From the NCBI GenBank assembly GCA_020152595.1, contig JAIGNY010000483.1:654501-718500 (forward strand): a DNA stretch of 64,000 nucleotides. The letters are read 5' to 3'. The notes beneath the pieces are model-generated. The model saw nothing but the letters and a program-made list of their open reading frames with translations, was not told where the DNA came from and made no database searches. The DNA is from Chiridota heheva. Its lineage: Eukaryota > Echinodermata > Holothuroidea > Apodida > Chiridotidae. Shown one piece after another: positions 44,241 through 55,987 of the stretch. The position numbers and the translations under genes were made by a program. How positions within the stretch are numbered: position 1 is the first letter of the stretch; each line of letters opens with the position of its first letter.

Positions 44241-44723
44241 ACACATACTTGTGGTGAACGCCAGCCTCGCAGTAAGGGAGGAAAGTAGAATCCTAGCTAA
44301 TGATATCATTGACAATTGACAGCCTGCATTCAAAACAACATCAAAACTTTCACGTACAGTGTACAAGTATATACTGACTATACTAGCTTATATGTGTTTA
44401 TGTACAGTACTTGTACGGACATGTTGAATCATTTGACTGTTAGTCTGGTAGTTGTGTCACTTTCCTATTATTTCTGAGTAATGCACAATCATTTTTGAGT
44501 GAAACAAAACTTTGAATTGCATCAGAGAGGTAAGATTTTCATGATTTTCATTTAAGTTAATAAAAATTTCAGCCACAGCGTAATATATGACAAATTTGTC
44601 GTTAACGCCAACTCTGATTGTGCCCTATTGTTTTTGATGGTGATGTCATGCAATTTTTTTAAGGTTGGATTGTGATACCTGCGCTACCAAAATTCAGGAA
44701 AAAAAGCAACTGCAGGGGCGGCA

Positions 44724-45287
44724 CATCCGTTACAGAAATTTTAGCCTGCAGCACGCTTGCGCAAGCTAACAATTTGTAGCTTGCGCAAGCGTGCTTCAAG
44801 CTTGCAGCAAGCTTGCAGAAAGCATGCTTCAAGCTTGCAGCAAGCATGCTCCAAGCTTGCATCAAGTGTGCTTTAAGCTTGCAGCAAGTGTGCCCAAGCT
44901 TGCAGCAAGCGTGCTGCAAGCTAGTATTTGGAACAAATACTAGCATGCTAGCTTGCTCAAGCTAGCATGAAATATTTGTTAGCTTGCACGAGCTTGCAGA
45001 AAGTTGATAGCTTGCGCAAGATTACAGATAGTTTTTGCTAGCTTGCGCAAGCTAATTTGTTCCAATTATTAGCTTGCAGCATGCTTTAGCTTGCAGCATG
45101 CTTGCACAAGCTTGCAGCATGCTTGCACAAGCTTCAGCATGTTTGCGCAAGCTTGCAGTATGCTTGTGCAAGCTTGCAGCATGCTTGCGCAAGCTTCAGC
45201 ATGTTTGCGCAAGCTTGCAGTATGCTTGTGCAAGCTTGCAGCACGCTTGCGCAAGCTTGCTGCAAGCTAATATTTCTGTAAGGGATG
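44724..45287. mobile_element. Foldback element of GCTTGCGCAAGC palindromes, copy 1
   Basis: CATCCGTTACAGAAATTTTA at the left matches the complement of ATATTTCTGTAAGGGATG at the right. Nearly all the interior is built from self-complementary AGCTTGCGCAAGCT and the related GCTTGCAGCAAGC/GCTTGCAGCATGC units, in at least 20 positions. Open frames on both strands are artefacts. Confidence 0.88.
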
Positions 45288-46595
45288 TATATATACCTCA
45301 CATATGGAAGTGCCCCCTCGGGGCATGAAAATGGATGTAAGATGCCAATCTACCAACCTACTTTTACTTAGTGGATTTTCATGCACTAAATTTGCTGATG
45401 TTACTTGACAGCATGTCTGCAAAAACCTATGTACAAATTAGTGTCACATTATGTAGCTCATATTGTAACTTCTCATTTTTTCTGAAGATATACAAAGTAT
45501 CACATCATGTATTCTCATTTCATGGCTCCTCATTTTCTTCTCGTCAATCTCAAGTACTCTACAAGTAGAGGCTTGTTTCTTGTCCCCTGTGTCAGCTTGA
45601 TAGACGGATGTGGATGAGGCGAGAGGCTGCTTGATAGGTTTTCGGTCTTGGATTGTTCTCTTTCAATTTGGGATGGAGATTAAATTTTCAAACTTCTTTT
45701 TGTTTTTGTTTTAATGTTTAAACCAACCCGTCAATCAGGTGATGTTCAAAACATTTGCAAAAGAACTTAAAGAATGTTTTCCTAATTTTAAGTTCATATT
45801 TTTATTTGAGCTGTAGAACTTGTCCTTAAATGAAAGAAAGAAAGAAAGAACTTTCACTAGGAATAAGATTAGAGCCCATAGCTTGATAGACCGAGCAGCA
45901 TCAAAGTTCCAAGATAGCAAGGATCTGGCGGTCTGCCAGTGGCAACATTGGCAGTCTTCCAGTGACAGCCACCGGAGGTCTGCCTGTGGAAATGTCTGGG
46001 GGCTCGCCTGGGCTTAGTGGCGCTAGAAAACCACTAGAAAACCACCAACGGTCCGCCGGCGGTATAGGTCAGATTACCACCAGGAAGTTTGATGGTCAAA
46101 TTTAAGTGACTTTGAGGCTGGGACTGTGCTTATTGTTGCTGTCATTAGAACCACATTTTTTGTGATATATTCACCATGTACAGGCCAGCAGTAACATGTA
46201 GGAAGATGACACTTTCCCTTTGAAGAAATTACCATCCATACATTGCCATGTCAATACTTCATGCGAAAAATTAAAAGATATATATATTCTATAATATCTA
46301 AACAAAAAAATCTGTAAGAGAATTTGTTGAAAAACAATTGATTAAATTTTCAATAATTTTCAGTTATTTTGATAATGGAACAGGCCAGTAGTAATTACAA
46401 TTATTTCACTATTAAGGCAAGTGATTGTTTTTAGCTTAGCCTCATGTCTACAGACAACTCGTCTACAACTTTAAAAAAATGAAAAAATAATTCTGAATCA
46501 GAACATTTTGCCGAAATTGTACAGCAGTATGCTTAATATCTTTTTTCCAAATTACACGCCATTCTTTTGTGAAAAAACAAAAGAATATGTTTTAC
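45288..46595. other. Non-coding interval
   Basis: No repeats of note apart from a short GAAAGAAAGAAAGAA run at about 45831-45849 and GGTCYGCC-type motifs at 45930-46060. No exon is supported. Confidence 0.4.
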
Positions 46596-46960
46596 ATTTA
46601 AATTAGTCTGCTTTACAGAAGACTTAACACTAGGCTAAAAACAACAGGTACCGTTATTGTAAATTAGTCTGCTTTACAGAAGACTAGTCTGCTAACACGT
46701 TATTGTAAATTAGTCTGCTTTACAGAAGACTTAACACTTGGCTAAAAACAACAGGTACATTATTATAAATTAGTCTGCTTTACAGAAGACTTAACACTAG
46801 GCTAAAAACAATACGTACCATTATTGTAAATTAGTTTGCTTTACAGAAGACTTAACACTAGGCTGAAAACAACAGGTATCGTTATTGTAGATTAGTCTGC
46901 TTTACAGAAGACTTAACACTTGGCTAAAAACAACAGGTACTGTTATTGTAGCAATTAACA
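46596..46960. repeat. ~61-bp tandem repeat, about six copies
   Basis: TTAGTCTGCTTTACAGAAGA, CTTAACACTAGGCTAAAAAC and AACAGGTACCGTTATTGTAA recur in order; the second unit is truncated. Confidence 0.92.
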
Positions 46961-47159
46961 CTAGCCTACGAGTAACACTCACAAGTTAAAAAAGTAACAT
47001 GTGAAAATTAATGCTTGAAATCTCAAATTTACAGATAATACATACCTTGTACATACCTTACAGATTCAAATTGATATCTGATTTCCTTCAAAACCAATCG
47101 GATGTTAATTACCCAGATAGAATATGTCATGGAGCTTTCTTGACAATTACCCACATAAA

Positions 47160-47590
47160 AAGATTGCCATCAGAAATGCCACTGCCATCAGCTTGCTAGT
47201 TGATAGTAGATATTCAAACGCGGTCCTCTTTTGGCTTGCCACTGCCATCAGCTTGCTACTGCCATCAGCTGGATGTTAATTACCCACATATTAATTATGT
47301 CATGGAGCTATGCCATCAGAGGACCGGTAGCGGTCCTCTTTTAGCTGTCTTCTGCTATCAGCTGGATGCATAAAATATGTCATGGAGCTATGCCATCAGA
47401 TCTGGACCGGTAGCGGTCCTCTTTTGGCTTGCCACTGCCATCAGCTTGCTACTGCTATCAGCTGGATGACAATTACCCACATAAAATATGTCATGGAGCT
47501 ATGCCATCAGATCTGGACCGGTAGCGGTCCTCTGTTGGCTTGCCACTGCCGCCAGTGCCACTCTTCAGCTGATGATAACTGGCGGTGGTC
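47160..47590. repeat. ~125-bp imperfect tandem repeat
   Basis: ATGTCATGGAGCTATGCCAT, GACCGGTAGCGGTCCTCTTT and GCCACTGCCATCAGCTTGCT recur three times, with deletions. ACCGGTAGCGGT can fold into a small hairpin. Confidence 0.88.
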
Positions 47591-47934
47591 TGCTAGGCTT
47601 TGCTAGCAGGGTTGTGTATGTTTTTTTAATTTGGACAAATCTTTCCAAATTTATGGCCAGAACAATCTGAACAATTCGACGATATATTCATTCTTGCTAT
47701 GCCTATTTATATCTCCTCCCTCTGCCTGCTCTCCCTGCCTCCTCCCCCCGCCTTCTTCCCCTGTTTTCTTCCCCTGTCTCCCAGTGTCATATTCAGCTTT
47801 CGGTGCCAAGGGGCAAACAGTGTTATTGAAATTGGTTGTAACCAGAGGCAAATAGAGGCAGCATGGGAGTCTGGTTTCACATTCCTGTTGGGAGATCAAA
47901 TTGGGAACTTAAAGTTATTGATATAGAATTCACA
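47591..47934. other. Non-coding interval, pyrimidine-rich
   Basis: A CTCCCTGCCTCCTCC run lies at about 47715-47785. No exon evidence. Confidence 0.4.
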
Positions 47935-48430
47935 AAATGAAATTCAATTTATTAAAAAATTTGGTGAAATTATTGGAAATTATCTAATTTATTACCAAAA
48001 TTTCTAGAAAATGAAAGATAATTCCCGAAAAAAGTAAGTCAGAAATTTTTTGAAAATCAAAGAAAATTGTACGAAAATTGAAGAAAATTTTTTGAAAATC
48101 AAAGGAAATACAAGAAAAGTTTCTGAAAATTGGCTAAAAATAAAGAAATTGAAGACAATTTCGTGAAAATTCATTAAAAATTTCACAGAAATTTAAAGAA
48201 AATTTTACAGAAATTTAAAGAAAATTTCACAGAAATTCAAAGAAAATTTCACAGAATTTCAAAGAAAATTTCACAGAATTTCAAAGAAAGTTTCCCTAAA
48301 AAGTATAAAAGAAATTGCCCAAACCAAACATCAAAGAAAATTGCTCTAAAAATTGAAGAAAAGTTCTCGAATATTAAAGGCATTTCCCGAAAAATGACAA
48401 ATTTGTTTCGACATAACAAAGTCATAAACA
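47935..48430. repeat. A-rich degenerate repeat (AATTTCACAGAAATTCAAAG)
   Basis: Clear ~21-bp units occur at 48180-48295. Looser GAAAATTGAAGAAAATT-type units extend over the whole block. Confidence 0.8.
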
Positions 48431-48766
48431 AATTTGAGTAATAAAGTTACTGCAGAATCCTTAAGAGAGACCTTTGCTTAATAAGTTCATTCCGATTTTT
48501 AGATATGAAACATTACATTTAACACATATCACATCCCCATCCTTCCCACATGAGATCATTTATCAGGCAGGGCATATCTTGAAATAACGAGGATTTAGGA
48601 TTGGAAAAGAAGCCAAGACTTTCCTCCTACAATTCTGAAAATACTCAGTTATTTTTACAAACTTCATGTTCCAACTCAAATAGCCGTAGGTCATCTACCA
48701 CAAAAATAGCACGCCATTGTGCTGGGTACTAATATCCATTCAAAATGAAGCACTTTTCAACATTAC

Positions 48767-48961
48767 CTGTTTATATGCAAAATATCCTCTGGGTACAACT
48801 TCCGAACATGAAAGTTTAATTGAAGGTGCATCTGAACTGTGTGGTTCTGAAGCTATTTTTCCAACTCTATCCCAGACCTCAAGTGCATAGAGGTTGGGCA
48901 AACTTTTTAGTGCATTCAACCAGGTATGCACTTTGATTAATGTCTTCACATGGTTTAGTTT
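48767..48961 (-). CDS. Candidate isolated exon, 65 codons, minus strand
   Basis: On the minus strand an ACTGTACAG acceptor (AG at 48963-48962) is followed by exactly 195 bases and then an AACAG|GTAATG donor (GT at 48766-48765). The frame is open throughout and phase 0 at both ends. It includes TWLNALKSLPNLYALEVWDR, VGKIASEP, SIKLSCSEVVPRGYFAYKQ. The amino-acid mix is ordinary, unlike the repeat-derived frames around it. No domain is recognised and no partner exon was found in either direction, so it could belong to a gene with long introns or to a decayed element. The polypyrimidine tract is weak. Confidence 0.3.
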
Positions 48962-49019
48962 CTGTACAGTGTTTTCTACTCAGTCTGCGGAGAAATTAAG
49001 ATGGTGTTATTCTGGGGTC

Positions 49020-49230
49020 TCTTCAGAACTGGAAAACAAAATATGGTTCCGGCGGTTATAATTGTCGGGAAAACTGGGAATTCGCAGGAAGGAAAAACAA
49101 TTTGATAGACTTATTGAGTAAACAACAGTATATGTGGTAAATATGCCTGTGCTCTAATAATATCCCCTATTTTATTGGTGCAATGAAAAGTACATTAATT
49201 TTATTCTGTCATGATTTTGCATGGGCAGAT
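49020..49230. repeat. Dispersed repeat, inverted copy of 18770-18970
   Basis: GGTTCCGGCGGTTATAATTG, GGGAATTCGCAGGAAGG and TGAGTAAACAACAGTA are the complement of blocks in the copy at 18.8-19.0 kb. Confidence 0.65.
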
Positions 49231-49434
49231 TTTTAACACCTTTATTCAGAATCAGGAAAAATTATAATTAATTCCAATTCTGGGTCATACTATTTAAATG
49301 CTTCTTTTGGATGCAAAGGTATTCAAAAGTTTTTATGAAGATAGAAAGTACAAAGTCACTTGTATTGGTAAAAGAACAACATAGCATAGCATAGTAAGGT
49401 TTAAACATCCAAAAGCATCCAGTGCTGGACATTA

Positions 49435-49557
49435 TATCAAGACGGCCACAGCCTTTGATGACCAGTTGTGAACTCACTGGTTGCAAACCCACCAAGATTT
49501 GAACCGGACATATGGGTGAGATGACAAAGCACAAACCACTACACCACGAAAGTCTGG
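49435..49557 (-). mobile_element. tRNA-derived SINE head, minus strand
   Basis: Read on the minus strand, an exact A box TGGTGTAGTGG is followed about 35 bases later by the B box GGTTCAAATC, then TTGGTGGG. The spacing is tRNA-like, but the acceptor stem does not close, so this is a SINE or tRNA pseudogene. Confidence 0.65.
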
Positions 49558-50020
49558 TGAGCTCATTTTCACATGGAATGCTTTCTCAAGCAATTTTAGA
49601 TATTCTTTAATTTGTTATTTTAATTTCTTCAGATTAATTTATTTATTTTACTGTATACACACAAGTTTGAATTTTTTATTTTCAAAATCATTTACGAGTT
49701 CAGTTATGCAGAATTTGTTATTTGTACAATAGTATCTCATTTATCCTGGTACGGTGGATTTTAAGTGCCAGTGATTTATGAAAGTGTTATGAATGATGCA
49801 TGTTAATTAGTACAATACAAAACCAAAATGTTTATGTAATCAACACCGATCTTGTAGTCTCTTACAAACTGAATATTTAGAAATTCAATCAGTTTGTATT
49901 CCACAGATTCAAACACATGTATATCATCATTAAAGATCCTGTCACATGGTGCCTTTAAACCTCATCAACCAATAAACAAATCATATATCACAATTCCAGT
50001 ACGCAATATATCAGACTTTC
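49558..50020. other. Non-coding interval
   Basis: AT-rich sequence with no recognised feature. Confidence 0.4.
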
Positions 50021-51190
50021 AGTTAAATTATTAGTTCAGTGTTCAAGCAAGTTTATCTTATATGAAAGAGGATATTGAAAGAAACAGAATGACGAAGAAA
50101 CTACTTCAATATCTTATTCCAATAATGAGATATTCAAATGCAATATTGAAAGCACTGTTTAGGTTGGCACCCTCATCCTCACATGCATTCTGGAAGGATT
50201 AGTTCAGGGGTCAAGCAAGTTTATTGTATATGAAAGAGGACTTCAAAGAAAACAAAATGGTGAAGAAAGCATTCAAAAATCTTATTCCGTTAAGGACATA
50301 TTCAAGTTTAAAGCTCTGTCTTATCTGTGTAGAAATGACTGGTGTAGTAAGTCTGCTAAGGAAAGTTGGCATCTTCATCCTCACATTCTTAACAATGTCT
50401 TTAAAGAATTTTTTTAACATTTTGTCAGTGTTGAAATTACTTTTCCACAAACTTTCTTCAGGTGGTATATTATAGATACTCTTCCTAGAATCAGTTTGAC
50501 TAACTTTTGGACATATCCCATGGTTTTTAAGCCACAGAATCACAGGACAAAATATGTTAGAATACATAAAGATTTAGAGGAATTTGAGGTGGTGACATCA
50601 CAACTAGTCTGATTTCAGTCGTTTCTACACAAAAGATACCAAACTTGAGTATCTTGAATATCTCCTAAACTGAATAAAATTTTGGATGTCTTTGTCACCA
50701 TGTTTCTTTCGAAGTCCTCTTTCATATAAGATGGACTTGCTGGACCTCTGAACTAATTCTTTAATATCTCCTTAACAAAATATGATTTTTGAATTCTTTC
50801 TTCACCATTTTGTTTCTTTCGAAGTCCTCTTTCATATAAGATGGATGTGCTTGACCACTGAACTAATCCTTTAAAGAAAATGTATTAAACTTTTTTGCTA
50901 TTTGAATTATTTATCCTCAAACTTTCTTCAAGTAGCAAATTATAATTACTCTTACTAGATTCTGTTTTATAACTGTGTGGACTTTTTCAATGGTTTTAAA
51001 GGAACAAATTCTGAGGTGACATCACAACTAGTCTGGTTTCAGTTATTTCTACACAAATGATACCAAACTTCAAACTTTAATATCTCCTTATTGGAAAAAG
51101 ATTTTTGAATGTTTTTTTCACCATTTTGTTTCTTTGAAGTCCTTTTTTATATAAAATGGACTTACTTGACCCCTGAACTAATCCTTTAAA
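50021..51190. mobile_element. Nest of AAAGGATTAGTTCAG MITE pieces
   Basis: Left ends occur at about 50027 (TTATTAGTTCAGTGTTCAAG) and 50193 (AAGGATTAGTTCAGGGGTCA). Right ends (CTGAACTAATCCTTTAA or close) occur near 50764, 50874 and 51190, each preceded by CACCATTTTGTTTCTTT and GAAGTCCT. The right-hand ~110 bp has therefore been repeated. Internal inverted motifs GAAATGACTGG and GATTTCAGTCGTTTC are as in the copy at 30236. Confidence 0.8.
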
Positions 51191-51378
51191 GACTACTCAT
51201 GTCAGCATAATTTAACATTGAAGCACTTGACGTATGGTCAAGTGCTTAAACTATTGAAATAGTTTCAGGGATGAATTGTGTTGAGGGTATACGCTATGTA
51301 CATCAATATTTGATTCTGTTTTCATGCTACTATGGTATTTTATGCTACTCTCATATTTCTGCAACTGCCAGTAAATAT

Positions 51379-51860
51379 TTAAAGGATTAGTATAGAGGTC
51401 AAGCAAGTCAATCGTATATGAAAGAGATCTTCATAAGAAACAAAATGGTGAAGAAAGCATTCAAAAATTGTATTATGTTAAGGAGATATTTAAGTTTAAA
51501 TGCTGTCTTATCTATGTAGAAATGACTGGTGTGAGTGCTCACATTCTTTCTTAATAATTGTTTATGTATTTTAAAGAAGTTTATTTAAAAATTTTACTAT
51601 TTAGATTATTTTTCCTTAAACTTTAATCATGTTGTACAATACTAGATTCAGTTTTAGTACTTTTTTGACATATCCATTGGTTTTAAAGCCACAAAATTGC
51701 AGGACAAAATATGATCGAATACATAAAGACATTGAGGAATCTGAGGCTATGAAATCACAACTTAGTCTGATTTCAGTGGTTTCTACTCAAATAAGATACC
51801 AAACTTAAACTTGAATATCTCCTTAATAGAAAATGCTTGACCACTGAACTAATCCTTTAA
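51379..51860. mobile_element. MITE, family AAAGGATTAGTTCAG, TTAA-bounded copy
   Basis: Starts TTTAAAGGATTAGTATAGAG and ends CACTGAACTAATCCTTTAA (TTAA at 51857-51860). It is 482 bp, a slightly shortened version of the 572-bp copy at 30236. Confidence 0.85.
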
Positions 51861-52330
51861 TATCTTCCTGACAGAATAAGATTTTTGAATGCTTTCTCAC
51901 CATTTTGTTGCTTTTAAAGTCTTCATTATGTGTGCAAGCTCTTTTCTTTCAGTATGCTATTATAGGGGCATTAATAACATGCCCAACATGCATCAAATAG
52001 AGGCATCATATTACACTCGCTGTGTTGGCAATGTAATTAGATCGTAGCTGTGCCAGGCGAAGCAAATAATGATATCATATTAGGTTGCCCTTGCTCTAGC
52101 GAGGCGTGTGATGTGCAACCGTCGATTTTGGCGAAAATCGGCGGTTGCAGTGCATACTAAACAGAAAGCGGAGGTACACGTCATGTCTTCATGATAGACT
52201 TGCTTGACCACTGAATTAATCCTTTAATATCTCTTTAACAGAATAAGATTTTTGAATGCTTTCTGCACCATTTTGTTTCTTTTGAAGTCCTCTTTCATGA
52301 TAGAATTGCTTGACCTCTGAACTACCCTTT
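51861..52330. repeat. Further right-end units of the same MITE plus an inserted GC-rich hairpin
   Basis: GAATAAGATTTTTGAATGCT, CACCATTTTGTT and CTTGACC.CTGAA blocks at 51861-51925 and 52195-52330 flank a different sequence. That sequence contains GCAACCGTCGATTTT, loop GGCG, AAAATCGGCGGTTGC (52109-52142 approximately), a strong hairpin. Confidence 0.65.
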
Positions 52331-53454
52331 AACTATATTTCATATTTATGATGTTTCTTAATATATGAGCAGGTAGGTAAGTTCACTTCATGCAAACCAA
52401 GTTATTACGTTCATTATTTATCGTGGAAGATATAAAAACAAGTAGAAAGATGAAGAATTTTGTGAAAGTGCCCTTTTGAATCAACTGCTGTATTAGAATG
52501 AGATCACTACAGTAAGAATCCTCTACAGAAATTATGAACTTATATGTACTTGAAGTTTACCAAAACATTGTTCAAAGTGGGAAGGGGGTGGGAACCCAGG
52601 AATACTATTAATATTTTGCATCTTAATATCATTGTAAGTTTTAAAGAGAGATAGAGTGTGTGTGTATGTGTGTGTTGGGGGAGGAGGGGGGTAGGGACAC
52701 GTTCATTGCCCCTCCCACTGCTTTCAGCACCACTATGACATTGTATCAAGCTTGCAATTGGAACCTTTACAAACACATGCAACAAAAAAGGGCATAGAAA
52801 TGCCAAATGTCGAGGCAAATTAATTTTGGCCCCACTTAACACAAATTTCTGTACAGTTTAAACAGAATAACATTTCTACCAAATTTTAATTGTAAACTTG
52901 TGTGTAGAATTCAAAACAATCTAATATGTTTCTTGTCTGATTTTCTATTTAAAAAGAATTTGAAAAATTCTTACGAGGGGCAGGGCAGTTCCACAGAGGG
53001 CAGAAAAATCAGAGTTAGGGGTCTGGTAGTACTTATAGTTTTAAGTTCAATGACAAATCCAAGTTTTTCATTATGTGCAATACAGTTAAGATTCTTTATA
53101 GTTTTTTGTATTAAAATTTTCTTCCTCAAGTTCCAAACATGAAAGGTTCTCAAATTGGGTTATAGTATTAAATTAGGGTCAAGCTTATAAAAAAATCGAA
53201 TTTATTGTTCGCTGTAGCCAACTACTTCCATTAAAAAAAAAAATTGTGGAAAATTCTGAAAAAACAGAAAGTTTGCGTGAGCTGTTTTTCTAGTAATTGT
53301 TGCAAAATATTGCACAATTTATGCTAATTAGGTATCTAATTTGTAATATGATCAATTTCAAACCGCTTGTGATAAAGTCTGCTGTACACAAAAAAAGTTT
53401 CTAGAAAGTACATCTGACAAAGTTACAATTTCCTCTCAAAAATCAATTTAAATT
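52331..53454. other. Non-coding interval
   Basis: GT-rich run at about 52655-52680, otherwise AT-rich. No gene evidence. Confidence 0.4.
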
Positions 53455-53996
53455 TATCTCCCAACACTTATGTCCCTCTCTTACAACCTTCTCTCTCCAT
53501 TTCCTTCACTGCCTGAGTTTTTCCATTTCCACCACCTTCTACCATCTAATCAATAACACTTTATTAAAGCCCTTTATTAAATCCTGCTTTCAGCTGAGGC
53601 AGGATGGCCACCAAGTATAAGGGGATTAACTATGGAATTGTATTACTTCTGTAAGTAACTGATGAAGTCAGGTGTCTAATCCTGGCCAGGGTCTTGATTG
53701 ATAACGTTGAAGGATTCAAATTTCAAAAGCTGTTTCTTGAAAAGAAAGCTTCCTTTCTCCCCTTCGAAGATAGAACATGTAATAAGTCCTCTAAGTGTTA
53801 CATCCCCCTTTCTTTTCACCAAAAGTTTTTTTTTATTCCCCTTTCTTTTGCTTTTTCTGCTTTCCCCCTTATCTCCCTCACAAACCCTTCATCTCCTCAC
53901 TATTATAACTCTTACCCCACAATTTATTAACACCCTCTTGGCACATTTGACTCTGACTGTCGCGGTGCCGTTAAACGTCAACAAACTAAACCAACT
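53455..53996 (+). mobile_element. Diverged retroposon 3' module, copy 4
   Basis: Pyrimidine-rich stretches are followed by CTCTTGGCACATTTGACTCT, GACTGTCGCGGTGCCGTTAA and ACGTCAACAAACTAAACC, the same terminal sequence as the other modules. An insertion-like segment (53560-53700) separates two pyrimidine-rich parts. Confidence 0.55.
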
Positions 53997-54114
53997 TAGT
54001 GTTGGAATGGCTTTTGAAATATGAATCCTCTAAAGTTAACTGTGGAATTTTACTTTGACTCCCTGCTTTCACTGTAAGGGAAATTGTGTAAGTAGATCCC
54101 AATGGTATGCATAC

Positions 54115-55440
54115 TGTAACGCCCCAGGGCGAAGAACTAACGACTCTTACGACCGAGCGGTGGCATGAGTAATCGAGCAGCTGGAGGCCACTCGATATCA
54201 GAGCAGAGCCTAAGAAATAAGCTTCGAAATATAAGTACTAGATATTCAAACTCGGCTGAAAACCAAGATAACAAGGTAAAATTCCCTGGGGGCAGGGGTC
54301 CACTAACCCAAGGGACCTAAGCGACAGCCCCTAAACTAAATGAGACGACACACTTAGAATTATTGAATAAAAATAAAGGCAGTATCAAACAGTTGACAAA
54401 TCCATGTCTATATATAATCTTTCAATAATCTTTCATAACTGAATAAACTTGATTATTCTCTTAGAATAAACATAACAACTAATATGGTACACATCTTGCA
54501 TGGACTTACAAACTGAAACGGTGTCAACAGTACGAGGAAGCATCACTCGTAAAACAATATTTAGCACCCAACACGTTTATAAATTAACTTAACTAGATAT
54601 AACAGAACTAAATACATACCAAGCGAGTGAGGTACAGCCGGCGTTAACGGAACCGAGCACCACCCCAGGGCGCTTTAATAAATGACCGCTCAACAGTCGA
54701 ACCTATATCATGACCCCACCCTTTTTCAAATACTGACAAACTACACCCCAACCCCGAAGAGCCATGAAAAGTCGCTCTTCCAAACAACCCTTAGTAATAT
54801 AAACAAACCCCACAAACAGTCCGTAAAAACAAGGGTCAATTACAAGAAATTTTAGGAACATACCACTTTAAATGCGCCCTGTAAATTGGTGCTCGCCTCG
54901 GACTCACTAACACATAGAAATAAATATACTACAGACCTGTACCGGCTGACAACATAATACCTTTCCTCGCTGGTAAATCACTTCCTTTAGCTATCAAACT
55001 CCTATAAAATACATGATAAGTAGTGAATATATTCACCACTTACTTAACGAATCCTACACCACACCTAAACCAGAATAATGAGTGTCTTAACCAACTTAAA
55101 TTGCTCTACAAGAAAACTCTAACAAACATCCAAAGTATGCTAGGTATGACGGATAACACAGGGCACAAGCAGCAACAAACCCTGTAATAAAAGAAACAAA
55201 AGAGAGATTAGCATAATGTACACAATAACAAACCTAGCTTCCCGCGTAAATAGATATGTGCCGGTAAAGCATGCGACCCATTGGCTAAAAACTTATTGAA
55301 CTGCCTAAGAATGCCAAAGGAGGTCAACCTGCACTCGGGGTTATAATCCCGACAAAATGTGTGGACATACACACAACAAAAGCTCTATCACAATCGAAGT
55401 ACTACGGGGTAAAACCTTGTGACAAAATGCGGGCGTCACA
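54115..55440. mobile_element. Solo LTR (1326 bp) with ATAC target duplication
   Basis: Begins TGTAACGCCCCAGGG and ends GCGGGCGTCACA, i.e. TG...CA with a 10-bp imperfect inverted terminus (TGTRACGCCC). The four bases before (54111-54114) and after (55441-55444) are both ATAC. There is no reverse transcriptase, integrase or second LTR in the window and no reading frame of note inside, so this is a recombination-derived solo LTR, probably of Gypsy type. Orientation is not determined. Confidence 0.85.
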
Positions 55441-55635
55441 ATACTCATCACAGTACAGAAAAGCTACCCAGCTCTTTATACATGGACAAGTCAACGACCT
55501 TAGGGGGAGCTAATTACAACACATTGTGATGGGACTTTTTGCTGTTTTCATAGTTTTTACTAAATTTGAAATCATTTATTCTCATGTTATTGCTACCTGC
55601 CCATATACCTTTAGTACCTTAGTTGCATGCTTTAA

Positions 55636-55987
55636 TTCCCTTATAGAAAAACTAGGTTGCCGCAAGCTAGCAAAAACCTTTCCGCAAGCTCCCAAAAACT
55701 TTCTGCAAGCTTGCGCCAGCTAACAAATACACTTTGCAAGCTTGCGCAAGCTAATGTTAGTTTGCGCAAGCTAATGTTAGTTTTCGCAAGCTAGCAAAAC
55801 ATTAGCTTGCGCAAGCTAGCAAGCTTGCATTTGTCCCAAATACTAGCTAGCCACAAGGTTGCAGCAAGCTTGTGCTAGGTTGCAGCAGCTTGCGCAAGCT
55901 AAAATGTTAGCTTGTCGCAAGCTTGCGCAAGCTAAAATTGTTAGCTTGTCGCAAGCTTGCTGCAAGCTACTTTTTTCTGTAAGGGAA
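55636..55987. mobile_element. Foldback element of GCTTGCGCAAGC palindromes, copy 2
   Basis: TTCCCTTATAGAAAA at the left pairs with TTTTTCTGTAAGGGAA at the right, with one mismatch. The interior is again AGCTTGCGCAAGCTAA-type palindromes. It is shorter than copy 1 (44724-45287) and differs in unit order. Confidence 0.88.

Noticed and set aside
43744..44366. Overlapping minus-strand frames of 121-205 codons (CAVPCTLRSALYI repeats)
   Set aside because: Explained by the stop-free 19-bp unit; three frames are open at once, which no real gene shows.
53594..53650. Possible 57-nt exon between CTGCTTTCAG and GTAAGTAA
   Set aside because: It lies inside a diverged retroposon module; phase compatibility alone is weak evidence.
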